The notes under the pieces are model-generated. The model had not been told where the DNA came from. It worked only from the letters and a program-made list of their open reading frames with translations, and did no database searches. The translations under genes were made by a program, and so were the position numbers. A stretch of DNA of 64,000 nucleotides, from the NCBI GenBank assembly GCA_003574785.1, contig QORU01000019.1, positions 62,001 through 126,000 of the forward strand. The letters are read 5' to 3'. Source of the stretch: Taklimakanibacter deserti (GTDB lineage: Bacteria > Pseudomonadota > Alphaproteobacteria > Rhizobiales > Aestuariivirgaceae). Below, piece by piece: positions 18,003-27,916 of this stretch; the stretch's first letter is position 1; each line of letters starts with the position of its first letter.

Positions 18003-19920
18003 ACGGTCGATCGCGCTCTTCGGTACGTCGCAGCCGTCGCCTGAGCGGATCGAGCTCCAGGCCGGACCGCTGTCGGCGACATTGGAGAATGGCGCATTGC
18101 GCTGGGTCCGCTTGGGCGAAAGAGAGGTTCTGCGCGCCATCGCCTTCCTGGTGCGCGACCGCAACTGGGATACGCCCGAGCCGCAGCTCAGCAATCTCGT
18201 GGTGAAGCAGGAGGAGAACGGCTTCAGCGTCACTTTCGATGCGCTTTGCCGCACCCATGACGGCGAATTACCATGGTCGGGCGAGATCGAGGGGCGAGCC
18301 GACGGGACACTGCGCTTCACCGGCACGGCAAGACCTCAGAGGGATTTCCTTACCAACCGGACGGGCTTCGTCATCCTGCATCCGCTCGACGGTGTTGCCG
18401 GCTGCCCGGTCGAGGTCACCCATACCAATGGCGCGAAGCGAGAGGCGCGCTTTCCCGGCTTCATCGATCCGGAGCAGTGCTTTCTCGACATCCGCAGCCT
18501 CTCGCATGAGGTCGAGCCCGGCATCCGCGCGACCTGCATGATGGAAGGCGACACATGGGAGATGGAGGATCATCGCAATTGGCTCGATGCCTCCTTCAAG
18601 ACCTATGTGCGGCCGTTGGCTTTGCCCTTTCCCTACACCATCGCGGGCGGCAGCGTAGTCACGCAGGCCGTGACGCTCAGTTTCTCCGGATTGCCGGCCA
18701 AAGGCACCGGATCGTCCAGAATGAGGGGCAGTGTCCCGGTCGGGGTCTCTTTCGCTGCCAGTGATGCACGCATGCCGGACATCGGCTTGCGGGCGCCGCT
18801 GCAGTGGCTGGAAGAGGCCTCGACCGTCACCGGTCTCTTGCGCGAGGTTGGCGCACAGATGCTCAATGCTCGCTTTGATCCGCGAGCCGGTCATGGCACC
18901 GGTGAGCTGCAGCGCTTTGGCGCCCTGGCGCAAGCCATCGGCGCCGGCCTGACGCTCGAGCTGGTGGCGCCGTGCCGCCGCGATCCCTTGCGCGAGCTCA
19001 AGGAATGCGCCGAGATGCTGCGCCAATCCGGCTTATCGCCGGAATCGATCGCGGTCGCCATCGCTGAAGACCGCATCCGCCTCGAGCCCGGTCCGCCGCC
19101 GCCATCCCTGGCGCTGCTCGGCGACGTCTATCGCGCCACGCGCGAAGCCTTCCCGGGCATGACCATCGGCGGCGGGACCTTCGGCTTCTTCACCGAGCTC
19201 AACCGCAATTGGCCGCCCGTCGGCCTCATCGATTACATCACCCATATCGCCTGCAGCGTCGTCCATGCCGCGGATGACCGCACGATGATGGAGAATCTGG
19301 ACTCCTTCAGCGCGATGGCGCGGACGGTGCGGGCCTTCGCCGGCAACATGCCCTATCGGATGATCGCCGCAAGCCTCGGCCTCGACAGCGGACCTTATGG
19401 CGCGCCGACGGCCAATCCCGACAATACTCGCCGCACGATGGTGCGCAGCGACCCACGCCACCGCGGCCTGTTCGGCGCGGCCTGGACGCTGGCCGCGGTC
19501 GCGGAAGCTGCCCGGAACGGCATCGCCGCCATCAGCCCGGCTGCCCTCGTGGGCGAACTCGGGATCATCGATCGTCCGGCTGTCCATCCGATCTATCACG
19601 TGGTGCGGGGGATGGCGAAAGCCTCAGGCCGGCCTTGTATCGGGACGATCTCGTCGGATCCGGCGCGGATCAGGGCTCTCGCACATCGCGACGGGGATAA
19701 CCGCAACGTCCTGTGGCTCGCCAATCTGAGCGATGAGCCGCAGCGCGTCATCCTGCCGGGAGATGATTTCGCTTCGCGCCGCCTCGATGAAGAGACGTTC
19801 GAAGCCGCGGCCGCGGAGCCCGCTTTCCTTGACGCACATAAGGGTTCCCGGACCGGCCGGGAGATCGAAATCGGGGCATATGGCATCGCCCGCATCGAGA
19901 TGGGGAATGGAAATGGCTGA
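17995..19920 (+). CDS. apnL: D-apionate-lactonase-like protein (ApnL family)
   Basis: A 641-residue cytosolic protein with no signal peptide. The N-terminal ~230 residues (LQAGPLSATLENGALRWVRL, REVLRAIAFLVRDRNWDT, FLTNRTGFVILHPLDGVAG, EMEDHRNWLDASFKTYVRPL) match my memory of the ApnL family. A TIM-barrel-like middle and a short beta C-terminal domain follow. ApnL hydrolyses D-apionolactone in D-apiose catabolism. Family assignment rests on recognition of these segments only; the apiosidase-like gene overlapping it by 8 bp gives independent context. No apionate oxidoisomerase or downstream kinase is visible in the window, so the rest of an apiose route would have to lie elsewhere. Confidence 0.62.
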   Translation: MIERSIALFGTSQPSPERIELQAGPLSATLENGALRWVRLGEREVLRAIAFLVRDRNWDTPEPQLSNLVVKQEENGFSVTFDALCRTHDGELPWSGEIEGRADGTLRFTGTARPQRDFLTNRTGFVILHPLDGVAGCPVEVTHTNGAKREARFPGFIDPEQCFLDIRSLSHEVEPGIRATCMMEGDTWEMEDHRNWLDASFKTYVRPLALPFPYTIAGGSVVTQAVTLSFSGLPAKGTGSSRMRGSVPVGVSFAASDARMPDIGLRAPLQWLEEASTVTGLLREVGAQMLNARFDPRAGHGTGELQRFGALAQAIGAGLTLELVAPCRRDPLRELKECAEMLRQSGLSPESIAVAIAEDRIRLEPGPPPPSLALLGDVYRATREAFPGMTIGGGTFGFFTELNRNWPPVGLIDYITHIACSVVHAADDRTMMENLDSFSAMARTVRAFAGNMPYRMIAASLGLDSGPYGAPTANPDNTRRTMVRSDPRHRGLFGAAWTLAAVAEAARNGIAAISPAALVGELGIIDRPAVHPIYHVVRGMAKASGRPCIGTISSDPARIRALAHRDGDNRNVLWLANLSDEPQRVILPGDDFASRRLDEETFEAAAAEPAFLDAHKGSRTGREIEIGAYGIARIEMGNGNG

Positions 19921-21064
19921 CCACCAGAAGACCGATCGTGGACCGAACGAGAGATTCATCGGCGTGAAAGGCGGACGCCTGAAGCTCAACACCCCGGCCT
20001 TGCTTCTCGATCTCGACGCGCTCGAGCGCAATATCGCGGCCATGGCGGCGCATGCCAGGAAGGCCGGCATCAATCTCAGGCCGCACAGCAAGGGTGCCAA
20101 GTCGATCGAGATCGCCCGCCGGCAGGTTGCGGCCGGGGCCATTGGCATATGCTGCGCGACACTGGGCGAGGCGGAAGCTCTGGCCTCGGGCGGCATCGAG
20201 AACATCCTCATCACCTCGCCGGTCGTGACGCCGCCGATGATCGACCGGCTGATGACGCTCAATCTGGCGAGCTCAGGGCTGATGGTCGTTGCCGACAACC
20301 CGGCCAATGTCGATGCGCTGGCGGCGGCGAGCGCCTCCGCCGGCCGGCGGCTGGCGCTCGTCGTCGAATTCGATGTCGGGCAGGGCCGCACCGGCACGGT
20401 GAGCGTGGAAGCGGCAGCGGCGCTGGTGCACCGGATCAAGGATTCCGCGCATCTGCGCTATGCCGGCGTGCAGGCCTATTATGGCCATCTTCAGCACATT
20501 CCGACCCATGCCGAACGCAAGGCGGCGGCCACCGTCCAGATGATCCGCGTGCGCGAGCTTCTCGATCATCTCAAGGCGGAAGGTCTGGTCCCCGACATCG
20601 TCACCGGCGGCGGGACGGGCACTTTCGATATCGATCCCGATGGCGGCGTCTATACCGAGGTCCAGCCCGGGTCCTATCCGTTCATGGACCGCGAATATCT
20701 CGAGATCGCCATGACGTCGGGCGGCTCGTCGCCTTTCGCCGCCGCTCTTCTCGTGCAGACCTCGGTGGTGAGTGCCAATCGCGAAGGCCTGGCCATCGTC
20801 AATGCCGGCTACAAGTCGTTTGCGACGGAGGGCGGTCCGCCGGTCGTCGTGAGTCCCAAACTTGCCGGCGCCAGCTATCGGCTGATGGGCGATGAGCATG
20901 GCGGTGTGGGATATGATCCGCAAAGTTCGAAACTGAAGATCGGCGATACCGTCGAGTTCCTGACGCCGCATTGCGATCCGACCATCAATCTCTATGACCG
21001 CTATCATTGCGTACGCGGCGACACGCTGGTCGACATATGGCCGGTCGATGCGAGAGGCCGTTGA
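19913..21064 (+). CDS. D-threonine aldolase / D-3-hydroxyaspartate aldolase-type PLP enzyme (fold type III)
   Basis: A 383-residue enzyme of the DSD1/DTA family. An alanine-racemase-like N-terminal barrel carries TPALLLDLDALERNIAAM and the PLP-lysine motif LRPHSKGAKS. The C-terminal domain holds TPHCDPTINLYDRYHCVRG, the His-Cys-Asp metal-binding motif shared by D-threonine aldolase, D-3-hydroxyaspartate aldolase and eukaryotic-type D-serine dehydratase. These cleave or dehydrate D-beta-hydroxy-amino acids. GGGGA before ATG 19913 favours that start; ATG 19907 is also possible. It overlaps the lactonase gene and is followed within 2 bp by a D-amino-acid dehydrogenase gene. Confidence 0.88.
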   Translation: MADHQKTDRGPNERFIGVKGGRLKLNTPALLLDLDALERNIAAMAAHARKAGINLRPHSKGAKSIEIARRQVAAGAIGICCATLGEAEALASGGIENILITSPVVTPPMIDRLMTLNLASSGLMVVADNPANVDALAAASASAGRRLALVVEFDVGQGRTGTVSVEAAAALVHRIKDSAHLRYAGVQAYYGHLQHIPTHAERKAAATVQMIRVRELLDHLKAEGLVPDIVTGGGTGTFDIDPDGGVYTEVQPGSYPFMDREYLEIAMTSGGSSPFAAALLVQTSVVSANREGLAIVNAGYKSFATEGGPPVVVSPKLAGASYRLMGDEHGGVGYDPQSSKLKIGDTVEFLTPHCDPTINLYDRYHCVRGDTLVDIWPVDARGR

Positions 21065-21065
21065 T

Positions 21066-22325
21066 ATGAAGGTCATCGTGCTCGGAGCCGGCGTCGTGGG
21101 CACGGCGACGGCCTATTTCCTCGCCCGCCGCGGCTTCGAGGTCGAGGTGATCGAGCGCCAGAAGGGGGCGGCGCTCGAAACCAGCTTCGGCAATGGCGGC
21201 GTCATCCATGCGAGCGAGGTCGAGCCCTGGTCGCAGCCCGGCATGCCGATCAAGATCCTGAAATGGCTCGGCAAGGAGAATGCGCCGCTCCTGGTGCGCT
21301 ATGGCGCCATCCCGAAGATGTGGCATTGGGGATTGAAGTTCATCGCCAATTGCACGGAAGAGCGGTTCCACGCCAATACGCTGGTCAATCTGCGCCTGGC
21401 GCTCCACAGCCTTGGCGTCCTGCAGCAGATTCGCGCCGAAACCGGCATAGAATATGATGTGCGCACGCAAGGCGTGCTCAAGATCTATAGCAACGCGCAA
21501 TCGCTGAAAGCCGGCATCGCGACGGCGCAGTTCCTGTCGGGCTCAGGCCTCACATACAGCGAGGCCGATGTGACGGAATGCGTAAGACGCGTGCCGGCGC
21601 TCAAGGGCACGGCATCGACATTGGCGGGCGGCATCTATTTCCCCCGCGACGAGGTCGGCGACTGTCACAAATTCACGACGGGCCTGGCCGAGCGCTGCGC
21701 CGAGCTCGGCGTCAAATTCCACTATGGAACGACGGTTCATGGCCTCGAGCGCGGCGGCAACGGCATCGCCGCCGTGGCCACCAGCAGTGGAACGATGCGG
21801 GCCGACAAATTCGTCGCGAGCCTGGGCAGCTACACGCCTCTCATCCTGCGCGGCGTCGGCATCACCGTCCCGATCTATCCGGTGAAAGGCGTCACCATCA
21901 CGGTGCCGGGCGAGGCCTGGCCGGAACGCCCGCCGATACCGGTCATCGATGACGGCCGCATTTTTGGGCTCGTACCGCTGGGCGAGCGCATGCGGGTATC
22001 GGGCTCCGCCGAAGTGGCGGGCTACGACACGACGCCGAGCGCCGCCAGATGCGCGGCCATCGTCAACAACGTCATCAGCGTGTTCCCGGATTTCGCCAGA
22101 TGCGTCGATCAAAGGACCGCGAAATACTGGGCAGGCGTCAGGCCGGTCACGCCGAGCGGCACGCCCATTCTCGGGCCATCGCCCATCGCCAATCTCTTCA
22201 TCGCTGCCGGGCACGGCCATCTTGGCTGGACCATGGGCTGCGGCTCGGGCGAGGTCGTCGCGGCCATGGTCGCAGGCGAACAGCCGACCATAGATGCCAC
22301 GGGTTTCGCCCTGGCGGATCACTGA
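21066..22325 (+). CDS. FAD-dependent D-amino-acid dehydrogenase (DadA family)
   Basis: A 419-residue flavoprotein. The N-terminal FAD motif is VLGAGVVGTATAYFLARRGFEVEVIE, then SFGNGGVIHASEVEPWSQPGMPIKILKW, characteristic of DadA. The C-terminal YWAGVRPVTPSGTPILGPSPIANLFIAAGHGHLGWTMGCGSG holds the second FAD-contacting region. It oxidises D-amino acids to imino acids, which hydrolyse to 2-oxo acids and ammonium. It follows the fold-III PLP gene by 1 bp and precedes a RidA-family gene, whose product could speed imine hydrolysis (inference). Confidence 0.9.
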   Translation: MKVIVLGAGVVGTATAYFLARRGFEVEVIERQKGAALETSFGNGGVIHASEVEPWSQPGMPIKILKWLGKENAPLLVRYGAIPKMWHWGLKFIANCTEERFHANTLVNLRLALHSLGVLQQIRAETGIEYDVRTQGVLKIYSNAQSLKAGIATAQFLSGSGLTYSEADVTECVRRVPALKGTASTLAGGIYFPRDEVGDCHKFTTGLAERCAELGVKFHYGTTVHGLERGGNGIAAVATSSGTMRADKFVASLGSYTPLILRGVGITVPIYPVKGVTITVPGEAWPERPPIPVIDDGRIFGLVPLGERMRVSGSAEVAGYDTTPSAARCAAIVNNVISVFPDFARCVDQRTAKYWAGVRPVTPSGTPILGPSPIANLFIAAGHGHLGWTMGCGSGEVVAAMVAGEQPTIDATGFALADH

Positions 22326-22338
22326 ATGGGGGAATGAG

Positions 22339-22833
22339 ATGGCAAAAGTCGCGAAGAGCAAGAAGCCGGCGCTGCGGAAGACGCAGCCCTTGGTCCAGGG
22401 CTATGGCAGCGAGCCTGGCTTTCCGATTTCGCTCGCGATGCGGGCCGGCGATTTCGTGTTCACATCGGCGCAAGGCGATCACGGGTTCAATCCGGCCGAT
22501 GTGGTCTATGACAAGAATGGCCTTGTCGTCAGCGACGGCAACAGCTTGCCGCCGCGCAGCATGGCGGATGAGACGCGCGCCACCTTGCGCAACATCGAAG
22601 CGAGCCTGAAGGAAGCGGGCTGCACGCTGGCCGACGTCGTCGATGCCTCGGTATGGCTGCGCGACCCGCGCGACTTCGCCGAGATGAACCGCGCCTATGG
22701 CGAGTTCTTCACCAAAAACCAGCCGACGCGATCGATTTTCCGCATCGATTTCATGTTCGACTGCCGCGTCGAGATCAAGGTCACGGCATACAAGCCGCTC
22801 ACGGCACGGAAACGAAGAGCGACTCACCGATAG
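22339..22833 (+). CDS. RidA family protein
   Basis: A 164-residue RidA-like protein starting MAKVAKSKKPAL, with GGGGGAATGAG upstream. It has the family layout FPISLAMRAGDFVFTSAQGDHG, ETRATLRNIEASLKEAGCTLADVV, and C-terminal RSIFRIDFMFDCRVEIKVTAY, although the usual Arg-x-Val strand of RidA is altered to FRIDF. A lysine-rich N-terminal extension of about 20 residues is unusual. Last gene of the plus-strand operon; its 3' end overlaps the convergent amidase gene by 35 bp. Confidence 0.85.
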   Translation: MAKVAKSKKPALRKTQPLVQGYGSEPGFPISLAMRAGDFVFTSAQGDHGFNPADVVYDKNGLVVSDGNSLPPRSMADETRATLRNIEASLKEAGCTLADVVDASVWLRDPRDFAEMNRAYGEFFTKNQPTRSIFRIDFMFDCRVEIKVTAYKPLTARKRRATHR

Positions 22834-24172
22834 CGGGATGTCGCATCGCCGGCAGCAGCCCTTCGATCGCTGCCCCGATGGCGAGCGCCAGGTCGTCCGC
22901 TTTCCAGGGCGTCACGATCTGTAGTCCGCCCGGCAGGGTTTGGTCGGTGAGGCCTGAGGGGATGCTGAGGGCAGGCAGGCCCACCAGATTGTAGACGCCG
23001 CTGAACATGATCTCGCCGACGCCGCTTTCGCCGCCGATCGGCGGATCTTCGGCCGGCGCGACCCAGGGCACCGAGGGCGAGAGGATCGCATCGACGCTCT
23101 CGAAGGCTTGTTGGAACGCGCCGCGCAGCCGCGCTTGCACGGCCAACGCGTCGAGATAGTCGACAGCCGTGACGTGGAAACCCGCTTCGAGCTGGTCGCG
23201 GGTAATCGCCGAGAAGCCATGCCCTTCCTGGCGTAGCAAGTCGCGGTGAAGCTGGCTCGCTTCCGGCTCGATGATCTTTGCCACAGCATCATTGGCGGAT
23301 TTGAGCTCCACTATTTCGAGGGGCCGCACATGAGCCCCCGCTTTCCCGAGAAGGGCGATGGTCTGATCGAACAAGGCCTGGATCGGCGCTTCCATGAAAC
23401 GCTCGGCACCCGGATGACGCAGGATCCCGATGCGCAAGCCCCTTATGGCGACAGACGGCAGGTCGTGCCGCATGCCGGTCATGGCCGACAGCATCAGGGC
23501 CGCATCGGCGCAGGATCGTGCAATGGGCCCGGCGTGATCGAGCGACGGTGACAGCGCCTTGACGCCGTCGAGACTGACCAGGCCAAAGCTCGGCTTGAGG
23601 CCTACGACACCGCAATAGGCGGCGGGAATGCGGATCGATCCGCCGGTGTCGGTGCCGACCGCGGCGAAGCTCAAGCCCGAGGCGACGGCAGCGGCCGATC
23701 CGCCGCTCGATCCACCCGATGTGCGCTTCACGTCCCAGGGGTTGTTGGTCTGGCCGAAATCCGGATGCACGGCGCCATAGGCATATTCGAGCAGGTTGGT
23801 CTTGCCGAGGATGACGGCGCCCGCCTCTTTCAGCCTGCGCACCAGCACGGCATCGGATTCTCCTTGTCGCGGACTCCCGGCGCGCGAGGCGAAAGTGGTC
23901 GGGACATCCGCCATCTCGACCAGGTCCTTGACCGCGACCGGCACCCCATGCAGGGGGCCGCGATCGCGCCCGGCCTTCAGCTCGCGGCCCGCCGCTTCCG
24001 CCGCGGCGTGGCTTTCTTCGGCGAGAACGGTAATGAAGCTGTTGAGGGCCGGATCGAGCCTGGCGATCCGGTCCAAAGATTGCTGCGTCACCGCGACGGG
24101 AGACAAGGACCCGTCGCGGTAACGGGCGCCGAGCGTAGCGATCGAAGAAAAGAGCAGATTATCATCGACCAT
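22799..24172 (-). CDS. amidase (amidase signature family)
   Basis: A 457-residue amidase. The Ser-cisSer-Lys triad is visible: Lys in [11 protein letters not shown], the Gly/Ser-rich stretch [16 protein letters not shown], and the nucleophile region [23 protein letters not shown]. The start ATG at 24172 (MVDDNLLFS) fits the family N-terminus and has AAGGG upstream. Substrate specificity in this family cannot be read from sequence. Last gene of the GntR-headed minus-strand operon, 19 bp after a periplasmic binding-protein gene. Confidence 0.92.
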   Translation of the reverse strand: MVDDNLLFSSIATLGARYRDGSLSPVAVTQQSLDRIARLDPALNSFITVLAEESHAAAEAAGRELKAGRDRGPLHGVPVAVKDLVEMADVPTTFASRAGSPRQGESDAVLVRRLKEAGAVILGKTNLLEYAYGAVHPDFGQTNNPWDVKRTSGGSSGGSAAAVASGLSFAAVGTDTGGSIRIPAAYCGVVGLKPSFGLVSLDGVKALSPSLDHAGPIARSCADAALMLSAMTGMRHDLPSVAIRGLRIGILRHPGAERFMEAPIQALFDQTIALLGKAGAHVRPLEIVELKSANDAVAKIIEPEASQLHRDLLRQEGHGFSAITRDQLEAGFHVTAVDYLDALAVQARLRGAFQQAFESVDAILSPSVPWVAPAEDPPIGGESGVGEIMFSGVYNLVGLPALSIPSGLTDQTLPGGLQIVTPWKADDLALAIGAAIEGLLPAMRHPAIGESLFVSVP

Positions 24173-24191
24173 GAGCCGGCGCCCTTCCCGG

Positions 24192-25772
24192 TCACGGTTC
24201 GATATGAGCGCGCAGGAACACATTGTTGCCCAGAGGAATCTGCACGAAGTCCTTGACGGGCTTGCGCAGCGCCACGGCGAGCGGCGATTGATAAAGGAAG
24301 ACGATGGGTGCGGCCTTCACATATATTTCCTGGATCTGCTTGTACAGGTCGGCGCGCCTGGCCTTGTCGGCTTCCTTCTGGCTCTGGGTGAAGAGATCCT
24401 GGATGGTCGGATCATTATAGCCGCTGTGCTGCGATTCCGTCGTCGGATAATAAGCGAAATAGGACGTGATCTCGCTCGGATCGATGATGTCGTCGGTCCA
24501 GTAGCCGGTCTGGATCTGGAAGTCGGCGTCATTATAGCGCGCCACCATGGTGGCATTGTCGGCCTGCTCGATCGTCAAGGTGACGCCCAAGGCCGACCAC
24601 ATCTGCTGGATGGTGGAGAGCGTGGCCGAATCGTCAGCGCTGCCGGCGAGCGCCATGGCGGTCACCGAGAAGCCGCCGTCGCGGCCCGCTTCCTTGAGCA
24701 GCGCCTTGGCCTTATCGAGGTTGAATTCGTAAGCCGGCACCGGTCCATGGAACAAAGGCGTCGAGGACGACATGAAGGAGCGCATCGGGCTGCCGACATC
24801 GAAGGTCACGAGCTTGATGAAGGCGGTCTTGTCCACCGCATAATTGAGAGCCTGGCGCACTTTTTCATCGGCCAGCGGATTGTCGCTGCCGTTCTTGAGC
24901 TTGGGTCGGATATTGAGGGTGAGATAGGTCACCTTGGTCGAGGGGAACAACTCCATATTGAGGGCCGGATCCGCCTTGAGCTCGGCGACGCGGGCGTAAG
25001 GGATGAATTCGGCAGCGTCGACCTCGCCCGCCTGCAGCTTCAGGATGCGGGTCGCGTCGTCGGGAATGACCTCGAACTTGACCTCATCGAGATAGGGCAG
25101 GGGCTTGCCGTCGTCGCCCGCCTGCCAATAATTGGGATTGCGCTTCAGCACCATTTCCGTGCCGCGCTCCCAGCGCTCGAGCACGAAGGGGCCCGAGCCG
25201 ATCGGATGCTCGGCGAAGGCCTTCGCCTTGTCCTCTTCCGTGGCCCCCGGCGCCGCCTCGAACAGTTTCTTGGGCATAATGGCGCTGTTGAAGATGGCGA
25301 GCGCGGCGGTGATCACCGGATCAGGATGCTTGAGCCGCAAGGTCACCGTGTCGGTACCCTCCACCGCGATCGACTCGATGGATTCGAGCAGGAAGTTCCA
25401 GGTGCCGTTCTTGGGGTTGCGCGCCCGGTCGAGCGACCATTTGACGTCATCGACGGTGAGCGGCGATCCGTCGGCGAATTTGACGCCGGACCGGAGTTTG
25501 AGCGTCAGCGACAATCCGTCATCGGAGGTCTTGTATTCGCTGGCAAGGCCGGGCTCGATCGACTTGCCGTCGACGCTCGGCTGCAGCAGCGTGTCATAGA
25601 GATTGGTGAGGATCCAGATGTCGACATTGCGCTGGTTGAGCACCGGATCGAGGAACAGCGAATCGGCGTTGCGCGCGAAGGTGAGCGTGCCGCCGCGATT
25701 GGCGGCATCGGCCGTCGTGATGCTGACGAGGGCGAACAACAGGACGGCAAGAATGCGATATGCGAACTTCAT
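24192..25772 (-). CDS. ABC transporter substrate-binding protein, family 5 (paralogue of 30872-32452)
   Basis: A 526-residue binding protein with a Sec signal peptide (MKFAYRILAVLLFALVSITT ending TADAANRGG) and family-5 motifs DVKWSLDRARNPKNGTW, HPIGSGPFVLERWERG and YFAYYPTTES. GGGAG lies before the start. It has exactly the same length as the protein at 30872-32452 and matches it along the whole length, with long identical stretches such as FLDPVLN and VDIWILTNLYDTLLQPS. It has no permease or ATPase genes of its own; it lies in an enzyme operon and presumably delivers to the transporter at 32526-36332 (inference). Confidence 0.93.
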   Translation of the reverse strand: MKFAYRILAVLLFALVSITTADAANRGGTLTFARNADSLFLDPVLNQRNVDIWILTNLYDTLLQPSVDGKSIEPGLASEYKTSDDGLSLTLKLRSGVKFADGSPLTVDDVKWSLDRARNPKNGTWNFLLESIESIAVEGTDTVTLRLKHPDPVITAALAIFNSAIMPKKLFEAAPGATEEDKAKAFAEHPIGSGPFVLERWERGTEMVLKRNPNYWQAGDDGKPLPYLDEVKFEVIPDDATRILKLQAGEVDAAEFIPYARVAELKADPALNMELFPSTKVTYLTLNIRPKLKNGSDNPLADEKVRQALNYAVDKTAFIKLVTFDVGSPMRSFMSSSTPLFHGPVPAYEFNLDKAKALLKEAGRDGGFSVTAMALAGSADDSATLSTIQQMWSALGVTLTIEQADNATMVARYNDADFQIQTGYWTDDIIDPSEITSYFAYYPTTESQHSGYNDPTIQDLFTQSQKEADKARRADLYKQIQEIYVKAAPIVFLYQSPLAVALRKPVKDFVQIPLGNNVFLRAHIEP

Positions 25773-25810
25773 GGCGTATCTCCCTGTTTGATGCTTGGTT
25801 GTTTTTTAAG

Positions 25811-27160
25811 TCATGCACGTTCCGCGCCGAGGAGCTCCCAATAGCGCAGCCACGCCCTGACCCCTTCATCGAGGCGCGAGAGCCGGAAGAATTCATTGGG
25901 GGCGTGGTAATCCTCGTCCGCCGTCGAAAAGGAGAAGAAGATCGTTTCGGCGCCGAGCGCCTCGCGGAAGATGAGGCCGATCGGGATGGTGGCGCCCATC
26001 CTGACGCGCAAAGCGGGCTTGCCATAGATCTCCTGGAGCGCCCGCTCGGCGATGGCGAGGCCCGGATGGTCGCCCGGCACCTCATAGGCCTTGGAGCCGT
26101 GGCCGTCGGCACGAATGTCGAGCGCAACACCCGCGGGGCAGTTGCGCTGCAAGTGGCGGGAAATGAGTCTGACGATCGTCTGAGGCTCTTGATCCGGCAC
26201 CAGCCGGCAAGTGATCTTGGCGGAGGCAGAGCGCGCGATGACCGTCTTGCCGCCGGGGCCCTGATAGCCGCCCCACAGGCCGTTAACGTCGAGCGTCGGC
26301 CTAAGCCACTGCCGCTCCAGCAGGCAATAGCCTTTCTCGCCGACACCCTCGCGGGCGCCGATCGAGCGCAGATAGCGCTCCTCGTCGAAGGGCAAGGCGC
26401 CGATCATCCGGCGCGCCGCGTCATCGGCGGGTTTCACCGCGTCATAGAAGCCTTCGACCGCGATACGGTTGTCGGCATCGTGCAAGGAGGCGACCAGAGC
26501 GGCAATCGCATGCAGCGGATTGGCGATGCCGCCGCCGTGACGGCCGGAATGCAGGTCCTTGGCCGCACCCGTCACGGTGAATTCGAGCGCCGCAAGGCCG
26601 CGATTGGCGACGGTGATGGACGGCTCGTCCGGCCGCCACATGGCGCCGTCGGCGGAGAGCACGAGATCCGCGCCAAGCTCCCCCGCATGCATCTTGATGA
26701 AGGCTTCGAGATTGGGGCTGCCGCACTCCTCTTCGCCCTCGATCACGAATTTGAGATTGACCGGCAAGCGCCCGGAGCCATGCAAGCAGGCTTCGGCCGC
26801 CTTGATGGCAATGAGCAGCGGGCCCTTGTCGTCGGAGACGCCGCGCCCATAGATGCGTCCATCGCGCAACTGCGGCTCGAAGGGCGGAGACTTCCAGCTT
26901 TCCACCGGATCGGGCGGCTGGACGTCATAATGGCCATAGACGAGGACGGTCGGGGCACTCTCGGCCCTGAGCCACTGCGCCGTGACGATCGGATGGCCGG
27001 GAGTCTGGTGGACGATGACCGCGTCGAGACCGGCGCGCTTCAGGCGCTCCGCGAGCCAATCGGCCGCTTCGGTGACATGGGATGCATAAGCGGGATCGGT
27101 GCTGACGCTCGGAATGCCGGCGAAAGCGATGAGCTCGTCGACGATTTCAGGTCTCGTCAT
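25811..27160 (-). CDS. M20 family metallopeptidase / dipeptidase
   Basis: A 449-residue zinc hydrolase. Metal ligands are visible in order: His in VYGHYDVQP, bridging Asp in RGVSDDKGP, Glu-Glu in IEGEEECGSPN, Asp in LVLSADGAMW and a C-terminal His in EDYHAPNEF. The dimerisation domain lies between (DLHSGRHGGGIANPLHA). The M20 group includes dipeptidases, carboxypeptidases and carbamoylases. It is directly joined to the SDR gene (no spacer) in the GntR-headed operon, so it probably hydrolyses an imported amide or peptide bond (inference). Confidence 0.93.
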   Translation of the reverse strand: MTRPEIVDELIAFAGIPSVSTDPAYASHVTEAADWLAERLKRAGLDAVIVHQTPGHPIVTAQWLRAESAPTVLVYGHYDVQPPDPVESWKSPPFEPQLRDGRIYGRGVSDDKGPLLIAIKAAEACLHGSGRLPVNLKFVIEGEEECGSPNLEAFIKMHAGELGADLVLSADGAMWRPDEPSITVANRGLAALEFTVTGAAKDLHSGRHGGGIANPLHAIAALVASLHDADNRIAVEGFYDAVKPADDAARRMIGALPFDEERYLRSIGAREGVGEKGYCLLERQWLRPTLDVNGLWGGYQGPGGKTVIARSASAKITCRLVPDQEPQTIVRLISRHLQRNCPAGVALDIRADGHGSKAYEVPGDHPGLAIAERALQEIYGKPALRVRMGATIPIGLIFREALGAETIFFSFSTADEDYHAPNEFFRLSRLDEGVRAWLRYWELLGAERA

Positions 27161-27916
27161 TCACTTGCCCCCGTCGACGCTCAGCACCTGGCCGGTGATC
27201 CAGCCGGCGAAATCGGAGGCGAAGAACATCACAGCATGGGCGATGTCGTCGGGCGCGCCCAGGCGCTTGAGCGCGATCGACTCGACGAGCCGGCGCTGGC
27301 CCTCTTCGCCATAGGACTGCCATTGCTTCTCGGTCGTGGGATTGGAGCGCACGAAACCCGGCGCCACATTGTTGACGGTGATCCCCCAGGGGCCAAGCTC
27401 ATGGGCGAGTTGGCGCGTCAGCCCGATCTGCGCCGCCTTGGCCGAGGCATAGGCCTGGATGCCGGTGAGGCTGATCTCCAGGCCGGCGCGGCTCGAGATG
27501 TTGATGATGCGCCCGAAGCGCGCCTGCTTCATGCCGGGCGCCACCGCCTGGATGCAATAGAAGGCGCCCGTCACATTGGCATCGAAGATGCTGTGCCAGT
27601 CGGATTCGGATATCTCCTCGAGCGGCCTTCCCACCTGGCCGCGCACGCCGCCGGCATTATTGACGAGGATGTCGACCGCGCGGCCCTTTGCCGCCTCGGC
27701 GATGAGGTCCCCTACCGCCGCGCGGTCGGCGATGTCGAGGGTGCGGGTCTCGCAGGCGCCCTTGCACAGGCTTTTGGTCTCGCTGAGGCCTCGTGCGTTG
27801 AGATCACAGGCCCAGACATGCGCCCCGCGCTCGGCAAAGGCGAGGCTGATGGCGCGGCCGAAACCATGTCCGGCGCCCGTCACCACCACTGTTTTCCCGG
27901 AGAAATCGATCTTCAT
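27161..27916 (-). CDS. short-chain dehydrogenase/reductase
   Basis: A 251-residue classical SDR with TGAGHGFG near residues 13-20, Asp in the ACDLNARG turn (NAD preference, inferred), NNAGG, the catalytic YASAK motif in GIQAYASAKAA, and a C-terminal SVDGG. It overlaps the PanE-like gene by 4 bp and abuts the M20 gene, so it is co-translated with both. It would oxidise or reduce a hydroxy/keto group of a pathway intermediate. Confidence 0.92.
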   Translation of the reverse strand: MKIDFSGKTVVVTGAGHGFGRAISLAFAERGAHVWACDLNARGLSETKSLCKGACETRTLDIADRAAVGDLIAEAAKGRAVDILVNNAGGVRGQVGRPLEEISESDWHSIFDANVTGAFYCIQAVAPGMKQARFGRIINISSRAGLEISLTGIQAYASAKAAQIGLTRQLAHELGPWGITVNNVAPGFVRSNPTTEKQWQSYGEEGQRRLVESIALKRLGAPDDIAHAVMFFASDFAGWITGQVLSVDGGK